Positions 38,238 to 47,201 of a stretch of 64,000 nt of DNA are shown here, in pieces. A program made the position numbers and the translations under genes. Under the pieces are notes generated by a model that was given only the letters and a program-made list of their open reading frames with translations, had not been told where the DNA came from and did not search any database. Source of the stretch: Sphingobium indicum B90A (GTDB lineage: Bacteria; Pseudomonadota; Alphaproteobacteria; Sphingomonadales; Sphingomonadaceae); contig NZ_CP013070.1 in the NCBI RefSeq assembly GCF_000264945.2, forward strand, positions 1,922,001 through 1,986,000, in the 5' to 3' direction. The stretch's first letter is position 1. Each line of letters starts with the position of its first letter.

Positions 38238-38488
38238 CAGAATTGGCGGTGCCTCGTTAAAGGCAAGCCATTCTGCTCAACGTAATCATTTGAGCTTGCT
38301 AGCGCAGAAGCGTTTTCCACCCTCCATAGCCGCCCCCGCTCCTTGGCTATCTGCTCGATCAATCCTACCTCGCATGCACGCGAAATGTTGAGACCCAGCC
38401 TCTTCGCCTCCGCCACCAGCGCTATATCGAGAGACACATTGGTCGGCTTACGGGCCTGCCCAGCAAATTCATGCTCATACCTGCCCAT
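38237..38488 (-). CDS. ccdA: CcdA-family antitoxin
   Basis: 83 residues. The N-terminal ribbon-helix-helix part (RKPTNVSLDIALVAEAKRLG, then LNISRACEVGLIEQIAKERG) binds DNA and autoregulates. The C-terminal tail (WRVENASALASSNDYVEQNG LP split by the usual Asn-rich stretch) wraps the toxin. The ATG has GGAGG upstream. A typical plasmid- or island-stabilising module with ccdB. Confidence 0.88.
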   Translation of the reverse strand: MGRYEHEFAGQARKPTNVSLDIALVAEAKRLGLNISRACEVGLIEQIAKERGRLWRVENASALASSNDYVEQNGLPLTRHRQF

Positions 38489-38607
38489 TGCAGCCTCCTT
38501 TCATACGTATAAATATGCGCATTCCGTGCCACTCCGTCAACCAGCAAGCGAGCAGGAAACATAACCGCAGTTATCGAACACGACCCCCTTTGCCGACCGC
38601 GCACACC

Positions 38608-38891
38608 AATCTTTATGCCCACCTGCGGCTCAACGGGTCGCTTCGCGACGAACTGCTCAACGGCGAGTCTTCTACAGCTTCGCGGAGGCCAAGGTGCTGA
38701 TCGAGCATGGCGGCGGCATTACAACACCGTTCGCCCGCACAGCCGCCTGGGCTACCGACCACCGGCACCAGAAACGGCGACACCGCCATATCCGGCCTCC
38801 GGTTCCGCTTCGCTCCACCTCCGTCCGGATATGGCGGCGATGGGCTTAATCCACTAGCAAACCAATCGGTCCACTCGGTGGGGGCAGATCA
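38608..38891 (+). pseudogene. IS3-family transposase remnant with right end
   Basis: Fragments in three frames reconstruct the C-terminus of an IS3-group OrfB: LYAHLRLNGSLRDELLNGE, then FYSFAEAKVLIE, then WRRHYNTVRPHSRLGYRPPA. Two frameshifts separate them. CCACTCGGTGGGGGCAGATCA at 38871-38891 resembles the terminal inverted repeat. Not functional. Confidence 0.75.
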
Positions 38892-38979
38892 ATCTCCCCG
38901 TGCTTATCGTGTGCTTATCCACGCTCATTCATGGGAATGGGCTGGTCTGGAATGCTGCTAAGCGCTTGAAAAACTGGTG

Positions 38980-39019
38980 CGCTTACGTGACTCGAACACG
39001 TGACCCTCGCATTACGAAT
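38980..39019 (-). repeat. Distal attachment site (tRNA-Thr fragment)
   Basis: 40 bp identical to 50567-50606, covering the 3' side of the tRNA from the anticodon loop through the T arm. The match continues with one missing base to ACTGGTGC at 38973. The 5' half of the tRNA is absent, so this copy is not a tRNA gene. Confidence 0.9.
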
Positions 39020-39306
39020 AACATTTCTTCATATAACATACTGAATTTACAGTATTTTTCTTTGTTTTGCCCCTCTTTGACAAACAAACTGATCCAACTT
39101 TTCTTTATGAAAATCAGTCAGTTATGAGGCAAAATCGCAGTCCATTTTGACCCCAATAGGGTCACGGCATAACAGATGCTCTTTCACCGACAAAAACCTC
39201 GAAGATGGATTGAGAATAAAATATCGAGGCTTTTCAACGCTGCCGTCAGTAAGGTAGCTTCCGCGTTCAACTGCCCACTCTATGGGATGAATTGAACGGG
39301 GGCTTC
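39020..39306. other. AT-rich intergenic region with a small inverted repeat
   Basis: Between the attachment site and the first cargo gene. It contains TGACCC-CAATA-GGGTCA (39148-39164). No gene is supported; the minus-strand open frame 39122-39403 is a shadow. Confidence 0.4.
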
Positions 39307-40623
39307 GTGAGCGACACATTATCGACGTTAAAAAAGGAACTCGAAAAGCTGATTTCTCAGGTCGGCTCTTCCATTCCAAACGATGAGCCCTTTGGCAACG
39401 CACACAACAACTGGAGCTTCCCCGGTCTCACGCGTGTCGAGTTGATGGAAGATGCACAGTCAGTCTTAGACTCTATCACCGATCACGACGAAGCGAATCT
39501 TGGTGAGGCCGAGTCTCGTCTCCAGGATTACATTCGTCGACTACAGCACCTTCGCCAAACAACAGTTGGCAACATTTGGGGCAATGCAAACCAAGGTGTT
39601 GCTGCCTATGTTCTGACGCTCAACGGTTTGCGAAATGCTTTAAAGCCGATTTTAAAGAGCGATGATGGGTCGGATGCCTCGAAGGCATTGCGCCAGCTGA
39701 AAACACGCATCACGAGCATGGAGGCACGGTTAAGGGATCTGGAGCCCCGAACTGGATCGCTCGGTGAAATGGTCGATCAAATCGAAAATGCGTATGATGC
39801 TGCTGACCGTTTGCCAGAAACGATGGAATCTTTAGCAGAGTATCGGCAGAAAATTTCGGACATCGAGAGAGCCGTCTCCAAAGACCATGCTCACATCGAG
39901 ACGTTGCGTGAGACGGCAGAAGCCAATGAGAAGAATCTCATCTCACTCAAGGAAAATGCCGAGGGAATTTTGGCTCGTTGTGAAACGGCCTATTCAGCCG
40001 CTACCAGCGTTGGCCTTGCGGCCGCCTTTAGCGAACGGTCCGATTCGCTTTCTGGTTCTATAAAATATTGGGTTGGTGGACTGCTCATTGCGCTCGTTGC
40101 GGCCTGTGGACTGGGCATCTACCGAATTGTCGAACTGTCTGACATTATCAAGACCGCTCCTCCTGTGACTGTCGCGCTGAATGTGCTGATCTCTGTATTC
40201 GCTGTGGGTGCGCCAGTGTGGTTTGCTTGGCTTGCAACCAAACAGATCGGCCAGCGATTTCGTTTAGCAGAAGACTACGCTTTCAAAGCATCGGTTTCCC
40301 GTGCGTATGAAGGGTATAGCCGTGAAGCAGCAAGGGTCGATAAGGAGCTTGAAGCAAGACTGCTGGCATCAGCCTTGAATCGTTTGGATGAACTGCCGCT
40401 TAGAGTAGTCGAAACACACAGCCACGGCAGCCCCCTGCATGAGCTTGCATCGTCAAAGATAGTGCTCCAAGCCATCAAGACGATCCCCGGCTTTGCAGAC
40501 GAGGTTAAAAATCTCGCCACTCAAACGTTGGCCACAGCCGGAACGGTTGCAGTCGCGGCAACGAAAATTCGGAGCAAAAAGAAGGCGGTCGACGATACAC
40601 CCATCGAGGAAGCCGCAGAATAA
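39307..40623 (+). CDS. Coiled-coil protein with two membrane helices, unknown
   Basis: 438 residues from a GTG preceded by GGGGG; a TTG five codons upstream is the alternative. Residues 1-about 240 are charged and heptad-like (TLKKELEKLISQVGSS; LRQLKTRITSMEARLRDLEP; LRETAEANEKNLISLKENAE), predicting long coiled coils. Two hydrophobic helices follow (about 255-276, WVGGLLIALVAACGLGIY, and about 287-310, VTVALNVLISVFAVGAPVWF). A cytoplasmic tail (RLAEDYAFKASVSRAYEGYS, then SPLHELASSKIVLQAIKTIP) ends in a basic-acidic segment. First cargo gene of the element. The build resembles membrane effectors of phage-defence systems, but I recognise no named family. Confidence 0.75.
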   Translation: MSDTLSTLKKELEKLISQVGSSIPNDEPFGNAHNNWSFPGLTRVELMEDAQSVLDSITDHDEANLGEAESRLQDYIRRLQHLRQTTVGNIWGNANQGVAAYVLTLNGLRNALKPILKSDDGSDASKALRQLKTRITSMEARLRDLEPRTGSLGEMVDQIENAYDAADRLPETMESLAEYRQKISDIERAVSKDHAHIETLRETAEANEKNLISLKENAEGILARCETAYSAATSVGLAAAFSERSDSLSGSIKYWVGGLLIALVAACGLGIYRIVELSDIIKTAPPVTVALNVLISVFAVGAPVWFAWLATKQIGQRFRLAEDYAFKASVSRAYEGYSREAARVDKELEARLLASALNRLDELPLRVVETHSHGSPLHELASSKIVLQAIKTIPGFADEVKNLATQTLATAGTVAVAATKIRSKKKAVDDTPIEEAAE

Positions 40624-40636
40624 TTTGACGAAAGGA

Positions 40637-40658
40637 GGTGACAGCAATTGCTGTCACC
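40637..40658. promoter_or_regulatory. Perfect 22-bp palindrome between two cargo genes
   Basis: An exact inverted repeat whose 11-bp half is GGTGACAGCAA, starting 14 bp after the stop of the coiled-coil gene and 109 bp before the next gene. There is no T-run, so an operator is at least as likely as a terminator. Confidence 0.55.
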
Positions 40659-40766
40659 ATCTCTGACAAATTGGCGACGATAGCGGTAGGCAAAAGCTTG
40701 TATTAGCCGTTGTCCGAACAGATGGCCCAGTGGACCGCGTGGCAACCAACAAACAGGAGGTTGTCC

Positions 40767-41210
40767 ATGTCTCTGCTTTCTTCGCTTACTCTCGTCCAGT
40801 CCAATGCCACCGAAATGCGGACCCGTGGCATCAACACCATGCGCCAAAAGCTGATTGACCGGATCGGCGATCAGATCGCACTAGCGCAGGCATCGGAAAC
40901 CGGGAAAGGCTATCAGCGAGTAAAATATCGCCGCGTCCGCGATGAAGCGAGCGACGAAGTTACGGAAACGCCCGTTCGCACCCGCGTCCGTCCGTGGTGG
41001 CTGGAGGACAAGGATGGGACGATTATCGTCTGGATCAAATATGGGAATCAGACGCTGGAGCTTGCCAAGGGCAAGACCGCCATCCGGGTCAAGGACCGGC
41101 AGGAATTGGTCAAAACGTTCGAGACTGTGCGGGAGGCTGTTCGTGCCGGTGAGTTCGACACGCACATCACCAATGCTGTTGGCACCTTCAAGACCCGCTT
41201 TGGCAAATGA
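40767..41210 (+). CDS. Hypothetical protein (147 aa)
   Basis: The start ATG has a strong CAGGAGG six bases upstream. Begins MSLLSSLTLVQSNATEMRTR, with a basic, strand-rich middle (VRPWWLEDKDGTIIVWIKYG, LELAKGKTAIRVKDRQELVK) and a helical end. No signal peptide or membrane helix. I recognise no family. It follows the coiled-coil gene on the same strand. Confidence 0.7.
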   Translation: MSLLSSLTLVQSNATEMRTRGINTMRQKLIDRIGDQIALAQASETGKGYQRVKYRRVRDEASDEVTETPVRTRVRPWWLEDKDGTIIVWIKYGNQTLELAKGKTAIRVKDRQELVKTFETVREAVRAGEFDTHITNAVGTFKTRFGK

Positions 41211-41255
41211 CATTTGGGCCGAAATGCTCCCCTCATGCGAGGGGAGCCATTTCTA

Positions 41256-41552
41256 TCAGATCAGATTAGCAGCACATTTTCGCTCAAAATCTTGCCAATA
41301 TCTGGCCTCCTCCACTATGCCATCGGCCATATGCAGAGCAGCATCCAAGCTCCGCGCATTATCGAACTCCAAACTGGAAGCATCGACACTCGCTTGGAAG
41401 GCATCGATCATATCGAATGTTCGATCACCGCTGGTAGATATGGCATGCGACAGCAGAAGACCAAGCGCATCCTTCATCGCATGAAGCTGGCCCTCCAGCC
41501 GCTCAATCTGAGCGTGGGCGATATTTCGTAAAGATGTTTCGTGGATACTCAT
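41256..41552 (-). CDS. Hypothetical protein (98 aa)
   Basis: Helical soluble protein, MSIHETSLRNIAHAQIERLE followed by GQLHAMKDALGLLLSHAIST. Last gene of a three-gene minus-strand operon; its ATG overlaps the upstream stop by four bases. No family recognised. Confidence 0.65.
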   Translation of the reverse strand: MSIHETSLRNIAHAQIERLEGQLHAMKDALGLLLSHAISTSGDRTFDMIDAFQASVDASSLEFDNARSLDAALHMADGIVEEARYWQDFERKCAANLI

Positions 41553-42208
41553 GCCCGCTTGCCCTCCGCCTCGAAGACAAACGCTCTTGGCGGCTGTTCA
41601 GCTATCCACACGTGATCGTGCATGTCGATCACCTCGCCCTTGTAGCTAATAGAATTGATGAAGCCGCCCCAGCCAGTCTGGACGATATTCAGGTCCATCA
41701 GATCAGGATCGAATGGGCTGCTATCCTCAATTATGAATGTGCCAGAGCCAACGCCGAAAGTCCGACCAGCGGCATAGCGACGGCAGGGTTCTAGCTGGAA
41801 GAAACTCCGGTCATCCACTTGGTTGATCGGCCAGCCGGTCTTTCCCGGATCTTGTGCAAAGTGCAGCAGCAAATCGCCGTCGGGAGACAATGCTCTAATC
41901 TCCACGCGACCTTCGAGTTCTATCCCGCCGACAGAAGCGACGTTGCAAATGCATCCCCAGTTTTTCTGCGACCGGCGCGGGTTAATCGGCGTGCCATCCA
42001 GCCGTTGATCGACGCTCAGTTCCTTCTCGAAAATATGCACCCCGAACGCTTCGACGTCTTGCTTTTCCCAGTAGGTCGCCACGTCATTCCTAATTTTGTC
42101 TAGCTTCACCAAACCGGCACAGCCAGTGATGTGAATCTGGGTGCGGCTGGATCGCGTTTCGAATGGGAGAACGGGCGGCTGAGAAAGCAAATTAAGATCT
42201 TTAAACAT
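41549..42208 (-). CDS. Hypothetical protein (219 aa)
   Basis: Strand-rich soluble protein, MFKDLNLLSQPPVLPFETRS at the start, with WGGFINSISYKGEVIDMHDH near the end. It contains three Cys (TGCAG, CICN, EPCRR). Coupled to the 98-aa gene (ATGA) and 33 bp after the 146-aa gene. No family recognised. Confidence 0.65.
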   Translation of the reverse strand: MFKDLNLLSQPPVLPFETRSSRTQIHITGCAGLVKLDKIRNDVATYWEKQDVEAFGVHIFEKELSVDQRLDGTPINPRRSQKNWGCICNVASVGGIELEGRVEIRALSPDGDLLLHFAQDPGKTGWPINQVDDRSFFQLEPCRRYAAGRTFGVGSGTFIIEDSSPFDPDLMDLNIVQTGWGGFINSISYKGEVIDMHDHVWIAEQPPRAFVFEAEGKRA

Positions 42209-42241
42209 AATTAGATGGTCCTATTTTTAAAAATTACACAA

Positions 42242-42682
42242 TTAATTTTCGGTCGCCGAAAGGGGCATGCAGAGCTTTCCGTTAATCTCAATTGCATCCA
42301 AGAAGCAGCCGCCATGACGAACATAAGCGACTGGGTTAAGAATGAAGTCGCCCCAATCGATCGCCTCCTCCATCTCAAACTGAAACTCCAAAACGACGCT
42401 TTGCCGTTCGTTGAAAGCAGCGACACCGTGCTTATCGACCCACCCACCGGCCATGGGCTCGACATTGAAGGCGAAAGTCTGGATGCAATCGCCCTTGTCA
42501 TTAAAGATGCGGCCCTCGTGTTCATGGCTCAAATCTACCCCCATGATGAAGGGAAGCGGGGTTGAGGTGGCCGGATCAAAGCTATTTTGCTCCTGAGAAG
42601 CCCAGACGGGCTCGACCATAGGCAGGCCACCCTGTCCTGCGATGCAGACGTGATAGGCGTAGGTGTTGGCATTACGAATCAT
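42242..42682 (-). CDS. Hypothetical protein (146 aa)
   Basis: First gene of the minus-strand operon. Begins MIRNANTYAYHVCIAGQGGL and contains HEHEGRIFNDKGDCIQTFAF. Strand-rich, soluble, no signal peptide. It resembles the 219-aa neighbour in general character (acidic, Trp/Gly turns), but no homology can be claimed by eye. Confidence 0.65.
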   Translation of the reverse strand: MIRNANTYAYHVCIAGQGGLPMVEPVWASQEQNSFDPATSTPLPFIMGVDLSHEHEGRIFNDKGDCIQTFAFNVEPMAGGWVDKHGVAAFNERQSVVLEFQFEMEEAIDWGDFILNPVAYVRHGGCFLDAIEINGKLCMPLSATEN

Positions 42683-42861
42683 TGTTAAACTCCGTCAGTA
42701 AACCCAATGGGTTAGATTGGGTGGGTTTGGATTAAATTGCCCTTAAAGGACGGAGGCTCAATATCATTGGTTTTAATTCGCGCAAGATGAATTTTAATTC
42801 TGCCCTAAATTTTTTTTGGGATTGGATTGAAGGCTGCCCATCCGCCTGTTAAATTCCGCTT
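42683..42861. promoter_or_regulatory. AT-rich divergent promoter region with palindrome
   Basis: 179 bp between divergent gene groups. AACCCAATGGGTT near 42697-42712 is an inverted repeat, and TTGGGTGGGTTT repeats part of it. Poly-T and poly-A tracts follow. Likely shared control region. Confidence 0.45.
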
Positions 42862-43251
42862 ATGGAAAGCACAGTAGACGTTCTTGCGGCGCTTAAGCGC
42901 AAGCTGTCAGAGGAACTGGATCACGCGATAGCGAAGGTCGCAGCAATCGAGGCCGAAATGGCAGCCGTCGAAGCAGCTCTTGCTGCGATCCCACAGATAG
43001 AATCTGTCGAGAAGGCTGCCACGCCGCCGAGCGGTGGGCGGAAGATGAGCGTAAAGGCAATGGTGCTGGACGCATTGGAACGTCATTTCCCGCAGGGAGC
43101 ATCCGCGCTCGACCTGCTGGAATGCTTCGCTAAGGAATATGGCCGGGATGACGTAGCAAGGACGAGCCTCAGCCCGCAGCTGACGACTCTAAAGAATGAC
43201 GGCAAGATTGCCCGCGACGGCATGGCATGGATACTGGTGAAACATGACTGA
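42862..43251 (+). CDS. Coiled-coil plus winged-helix-like protein
   Basis: 129 residues. The N-terminal 50 residues form an Ala/Glu-rich coiled coil (LKRKLSEELDHAIAKVAAIE). The C-terminal 70 resemble a winged helix (MVLDALERHFPQGASALDLL, then LSPQLTTLKNDGKIARDGMA). DNA binding is likely but not proved. Overlaps the next gene by eight bases. Confidence 0.65.
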   Translation: MESTVDVLAALKRKLSEELDHAIAKVAAIEAEMAAVEAALAAIPQIESVEKAATPPSGGRKMSVKAMVLDALERHFPQGASALDLLECFAKEYGRDDVARTSLSPQLTTLKNDGKIARDGMAWILVKHD

Positions 43252-43471
43252 TCGTAACGCGCCAACCACGTGTCCGAAATGCGGGCGGTTCGCACTGGAA
43301 TGGCATGTGTCGGACGTGCCGTTACATGATTATAGAGTCCAGTGCGGACCTTGCCGCAAATTCGCCGGATGGAAATCGGAGGCGCAGCTCACCATTCAGC
43401 GGACCATAGCTGACGTGACGATCATCCCCCTGCCTGAGCCAGGGCCTACGCTGGACGAATTCTTCGCTTAA
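43244..43471 (+). CDS. Small zinc-ribbon protein
   Basis: 75 residues with two CxxC knuckles: TTCPKCGRFAL and VQCGPCRKFAG, spaced as in zinc ribbons. Co-translated with the preceding winged-helix-like gene. Function unknown. Confidence 0.65.
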   Translation: MTDRNAPTTCPKCGRFALEWHVSDVPLHDYRVQCGPCRKFAGWKSEAQLTIQRTIADVTIIPLPEPGPTLDEFFA

Positions 43472-43499
43472 CGATCGGCTATGGCGAGGAGGACGGGAA

Positions 43500-44190
43500 T
43501 CATAGATCGGGGAATTTGGAAGCTCCTCCCCCTGCCCGGACAAATTTGGTCCCAGAGCGAATATAGCTTTCTCGAATTCCAGCTTTCTCGTCAACGACGT
43601 CGAAACCCTTATCACGTCGGATGTTGATTATCTTGCCCTCCAACTCAACGGGCTTTTCCCCGTTGCCGGGGATGGCATCCTTATTTGAATAATATACGGG
43701 AATGGCGTCAGACCGCGCCGGCCCTTCCGGGCGGAGTTCTATCAGGTCTACCCATCCAGACCAGTACCCTCCGTTGCCATCGCCATCCTCGATATAGATC
43801 GCCGGATATGTGGTGAAACTACCAGTGACAGTAATCTTCTCAGGCGGCAGGCCCATGTCACTCGTATAAATTTCTTCGAATTTGCCTGACGACAAGAAGC
43901 GGTCGCCGTCGTGTTTGAGGTAATATATTCGGATTCCACCAGCGGCCGCATGGCCCGTTTCTTTCACCGTGAGGTTCGCCAACAGGACCGCGCCGAACGG
44001 CATGTGAAGAAGTTGGCGTGGCGTCACATAGGCAGGAGACCCATGATCCGTCTCCACCGTGAACATGGGCGAACGCCCCGTTGCCGCAGTAAACGCCGAG
44101 ATCAACTGTTTGTCCGTCAGGTCATAGGCGGTAGCAGATAGCACAGCATCGTTTGGCCCTGCTGCATCGGCATTCTCTGCTGGTTCTGCG
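43500..44190 (-). pseudogene. Hypothetical protein truncated at its 5' end by IS21
   Basis: The frame runs from the left end of the IS21 element (44190) to the stop at 43500. Recognisable protein: TAYDLTDKQLISAFTAATGR, VTPRQLLHMPFGAVLLANLT, IYIEDGDGNGGYWSGWVDLI. The formal TTG start at 44207 lies inside the IS and has no ribosome site, so the true N-terminus is lost. The product could be a secreted or envelope protein; no family recognised. Confidence 0.6.
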
Positions 44191-44295
44191 TGAGAACGGC
44201 GGAGCAATATTCGACCACGGTAGCGGCGGGATAGTCCTGCTGCGGGCGGCGTAAAAGTCGTCCACCTTGAAGCCTTTCTGCCGAGTCAGGGAGGT

Positions 44296-45804
44296 GTGGG
44301 GATCTACAGCGTGGAACTTTATCTTCAGGTCCGTCTGGCTTGCGCGGATGGCATGAGCCAACGGGCGGCGGCGAAGCGTTTCAATGTGTCGCGCGAAACG
44401 GTACGCAAGATGCTGTCGTTTTCATCGCCGCCGGGTTACCGGCGCCAGTCCGTACCGCAGCGCCCGAAGCTGGACGGGTTTGTGGCGATCATTGATGGAT
44501 GGCTTGAGGGTGACCGCAGTGTCCCGCGCAAGCAACGCCATACGGCGAAGCGGGTATTCGACCGTTTGCGCACCGAGCATGGTTTCACCGGCGGCTATAC
44601 GATCATCAAGGATTACATCCGGGAGCGCGAACAGCGCAGCCGGGAGATGTTCGTGCCGCTGGCGCACCCTGCGGGAGATGCGCAGGCCGATTTCGGGGAA
44701 GCGCTGGTGGAGATCGGCGGGGTGGAGCAGAAGGCCTACTTCTTCGCGCTCGATCTGCCGCACAGTGATGCCTGCTATGTGCGGGCCTATCCGGCGGCGG
44801 TGGCGGAGGCCTGGGTGGACGGACACGTGCATGCCTTCGCGTTTTTCGGCGCGGTACCGCGCTCGATCGTCTATGACAACGATCGCTGCCTTGTGACGAA
44901 GATCCTGCCCGACGGCACGCGGCAGCGTGCCACGCTGTTCAGCGCTTTCCTGTCACATTACGTGATCCGCGACCGCTATGCTCGCCCGGGCAAGGGGAAC
45001 GAGAAAGGCAATGTGGAGGGGCTGGTAGGCTATTGCCGGCGCAACTTCATGGTGCCGATCCCGAAGTTCCCGACCTGGGAGGCGTTCAACCTGTGGCTGG
45101 AGGAGCAATGCCGCAAGCGCCAGCAGGACAAGGTGCGCGGGCAGAGCGAGACGATCGGTGAGCGGCTGCAGCGCGATCTCGCGGCCATGCAGCCTCTGCC
45201 CGCTACACCCTTCGAGGCCTGCGATCAGAAAGGCGGGCGGGTCTCCTCGCAATCCCTGGTGCGCTACAGGACCAACGATTATTCGGTTCCGGTGGCCTGG
45301 GGCCATCAGGAGGTCTGGATCAGGGCCTATGTCGATGAGGTGGTGATCGGCTGCCGCAGCGAAGTCATCGCCCGTCATCCTCGTTGCTATGCCCGCGAGG
45401 AGGTTGTCTTCGACCCGCTCCATTATCTCCCGCTGATCGAGCAGAAGATCAACGCATTCGACCAGGCTGCGCCTTTGCAGGGCTGGGACCTGCCCGAAGC
45501 GTTCACGACACTGCAGCGGTTGATGGAAGGGCGCATGCACAAACATGGCAGGCGCGAATATGTGCAGGTACTGCGCCTGCTGGAAACGTTCACCCTCGCC
45601 GATCTCCAGGCGGCGGTCGAACAGGCCATCGATCTTGGCGCCATCGGCTTCGATGCCGTCAAGCACCTCGTCCTGTGCCGGATCGAACGCGTACCGCCCA
45701 GGCTGGACCTGGACGTCTATCCCTTCCTGCCACGCACCACGGTCGAGAAGACCTTTGCCAGAGCCTATCTGAGCCTGCTCTCCGACCGGCAGGAGGCCGC
45801 ATGA
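44296..45804 (+). CDS. istA: IS21-family transposase IstA
   Basis: 502-residue DDE transposase. N-terminal helix-turn-helix (GMSQRAAAKRFNVSRETVRK), then the catalytic core with HPAGDAQADFGEALVEIGGV, AVPRSIVYDNDRCLVTKILP and GKGNEKGNVEGLVGYCRRNF, which carry the DDE residues. Starts at GTG behind GGGAG. Its stop overlaps istB by four bases. Intact. Confidence 0.95.
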   Translation: MGIYSVELYLQVRLACADGMSQRAAAKRFNVSRETVRKMLSFSSPPGYRRQSVPQRPKLDGFVAIIDGWLEGDRSVPRKQRHTAKRVFDRLRTEHGFTGGYTIIKDYIREREQRSREMFVPLAHPAGDAQADFGEALVEIGGVEQKAYFFALDLPHSDACYVRAYPAAVAEAWVDGHVHAFAFFGAVPRSIVYDNDRCLVTKILPDGTRQRATLFSAFLSHYVIRDRYARPGKGNEKGNVEGLVGYCRRNFMVPIPKFPTWEAFNLWLEEQCRKRQQDKVRGQSETIGERLQRDLAAMQPLPATPFEACDQKGGRVSSQSLVRYRTNDYSVPVAWGHQEVWIRAYVDEVVIGCRSEVIARHPRCYAREEVVFDPLHYLPLIEQKINAFDQAAPLQGWDLPEAFTTLQRLMEGRMHKHGRREYVQVLRLLETFTLADLQAAVEQAIDLGAIGFDAVKHLVLCRIERVPPRLDLDVYPFLPRTTVEKTFARAYLSLLSDRQEAA

Positions 45805-46568
45805 GCGATCAGGCCCCGGAGATCCTTCTCGCTCACCATCTCAAGGCGCTCAAGCTGCCTACGTGCCTGCGTGAGCATCACAAGCTCGCGCGGCAATGTG
45901 CCGCTGAAGGCGTCGATCATATCCGCTTCCTCGCCCGCCTCGTCGAGATGGAAATGATCGACAGGGAGCGTCGCATGGTCGAGCGGCGCATCAAGGCCGC
46001 GCGCTTCCCCGCCGTCAAAAGCCTCGACAGCTTCGACTTCGCCGCCATCCCCAGGCTCAACAAGATGCAGGTGCTCGAGATGGCGCGCTGCGAGTGGATC
46101 GAGCGGCGTGAGAACGCCATCGCTCTGGGGCCATCAGGCACCGGAAAGACGCACGTAGCGTTGGGGCTCGGACTGGCAGCATGCCAGAAAGGACTGTCGG
46201 TGGGCTTCACCACCGCGGCAGCGCTGGTCAGCGAAATGATGGAGGCCCGCGACGAGCGCCGTCTTCTGCGCTTCCAGAAGCAGATGGCCGGATACAAGCT
46301 GCTCATCATCGACGAACTGGGCTTTGTGCCGCTCTCCAAGACCGGCGCCGAACTGTTGTTCGAGCTGATCTCCCAGCGTTACGAACGCGGCTCCACCTTC
46401 ATCACCAGCAACCTGCCCTTCGACGAATGGACCGAAACCTTCGGATCTGAGCGTCTCACAGGCGCGCTCCTCGATCGCCTGACCCATCACGTCAGCATCC
46501 TCGAGATGAACGGCGAAAGCTATCGCCTCGCGCACAGCCGGGCCCGCAAGGCCAAAACCAGACCCTGA
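45801..46568 (+). CDS. istB: IS21-family helper ATPase IstB
   Basis: 255-residue AAA+ ATPase. Walker A GPSGTGKTHVALGLGLAA, Walker B LLIIDELGFVPLS, sensor STFITSNLPFDEW. It activates IstA and selects the target site. Intact. Confidence 0.95.
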   Translation: MSDQAPEILLAHHLKALKLPTCLREHHKLARQCAAEGVDHIRFLARLVEMEMIDRERRMVERRIKAARFPAVKSLDSFDFAAIPRLNKMQVLEMARCEWIERRENAIALGPSGTGKTHVALGLGLAACQKGLSVGFTTAAALVSEMMEARDERRLLRFQKQMAGYKLLIIDELGFVPLSKTGAELLFELISQRYERGSTFITSNLPFDEWTETFGSERLTGALLDRLTHHVSILEMNGESYRLAHSRARKAKTRP

Positions 46569-46579
46569 AAATTACACCA

Positions 46580-46632
46580 ATGCCGGGGGGAGTGGCCCTC
46601 GGGCTACGCCCTCACGCCACTCCCCCCGGCAT
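46580..46632. terminator. Large GC-rich hairpin after istB
   Basis: ATGCCGGGGGGAGTGGC pairs with GCCACTCCCCCCGGCAT around a 19-nt loop, within the right part of IS21. No T-run follows; it may act as a terminator or insulator. Confidence 0.5.
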
Positions 46633-46651
46633 GTAACACGATGGCCTGGTT

Positions 46652-47077
46652 TTACGCCGCCGAATGGCCGACTTTTGCTCCGCCGTTGACAATGTCGCCC
46701 CATTTGAACTTAATTTCCTGCGCTTGATCCATCCCTTTAGCTCTGATTTTTGTCCACAGAGTGAACTTCTTCAGGCTGACAGCACGATCCGTTCGCAGAA
46801 ATTCCTCTGCTCTTCCGATAACCGTTTCAGCTGTCAGCGGCCCGTCTCGGCGCGCTTGAAAAAGTGCCCTACGAAAGAGCCGAATGGCTGCTGAACGTCG
46901 CAGCGCCGGTTTAACGATAAAGGCGTCCGGAAGGATTTCCTGCAAATAATTTGTTGCGCGAAAGCCAGGAAAACTGAGGCCGCCTCCCTCCAGCACCGTG
47001 GAACTGCTTTCGAAGTCATCGAAGAACGCCTGCAGCTGTTCGTCCGACACAAGCTTAATGTTGCGCTTTATCGCCAT
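46652..47077 (-). pseudogene. Hypothetical protein truncated at its 3' end by IS21
   Basis: Begins MAIKRNIKLVSDEQLQAFFD and runs LSFPGFRATNYLQEILPDAF to WGDI at 46692. The last 13 codons to the stop at 46652 come from the IS21 end. The product may have been a larger protein of the element; no family recognised. The truncated gene on the other side of the IS (43500-44190) cannot be shown to be its other half. Confidence 0.55.
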
Positions 47078-47201
47078 GGCCGCCCGTATAGTATCAGCTC
47101 CAACCGGCGTCACGGTGCTATGAGAGCCACTATCTTGCGTTTGATGCCATCAGGCGTTTTACCAAGGTTGCTCCTGAGAAACGTTCATCCGGCAGCTCCC
47201 G

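Larger units (their letters stand above)
44191..46691 (+). mobile_element. IS21-family insertion sequence
   Basis: 2.5-kb element with matching ends: TGAGAACGGCGGAGCAATAT at the left and TGTCAACGGCGGAGCAAAAG reading inward from the right. Repeats of GGCGGCG-TAAAA occur inside both ends, as usual in IS21. It carries istA and istB. The flanking bases show no clear target duplication. A large hairpin (46580-46632) follows istB. Confidence 0.88.

Noticed and set aside
38968..39020. Second tRNA-Thr gene
   Set aside because: Only the 3' half is present, with one base missing near the end; it is the distal attachment site.
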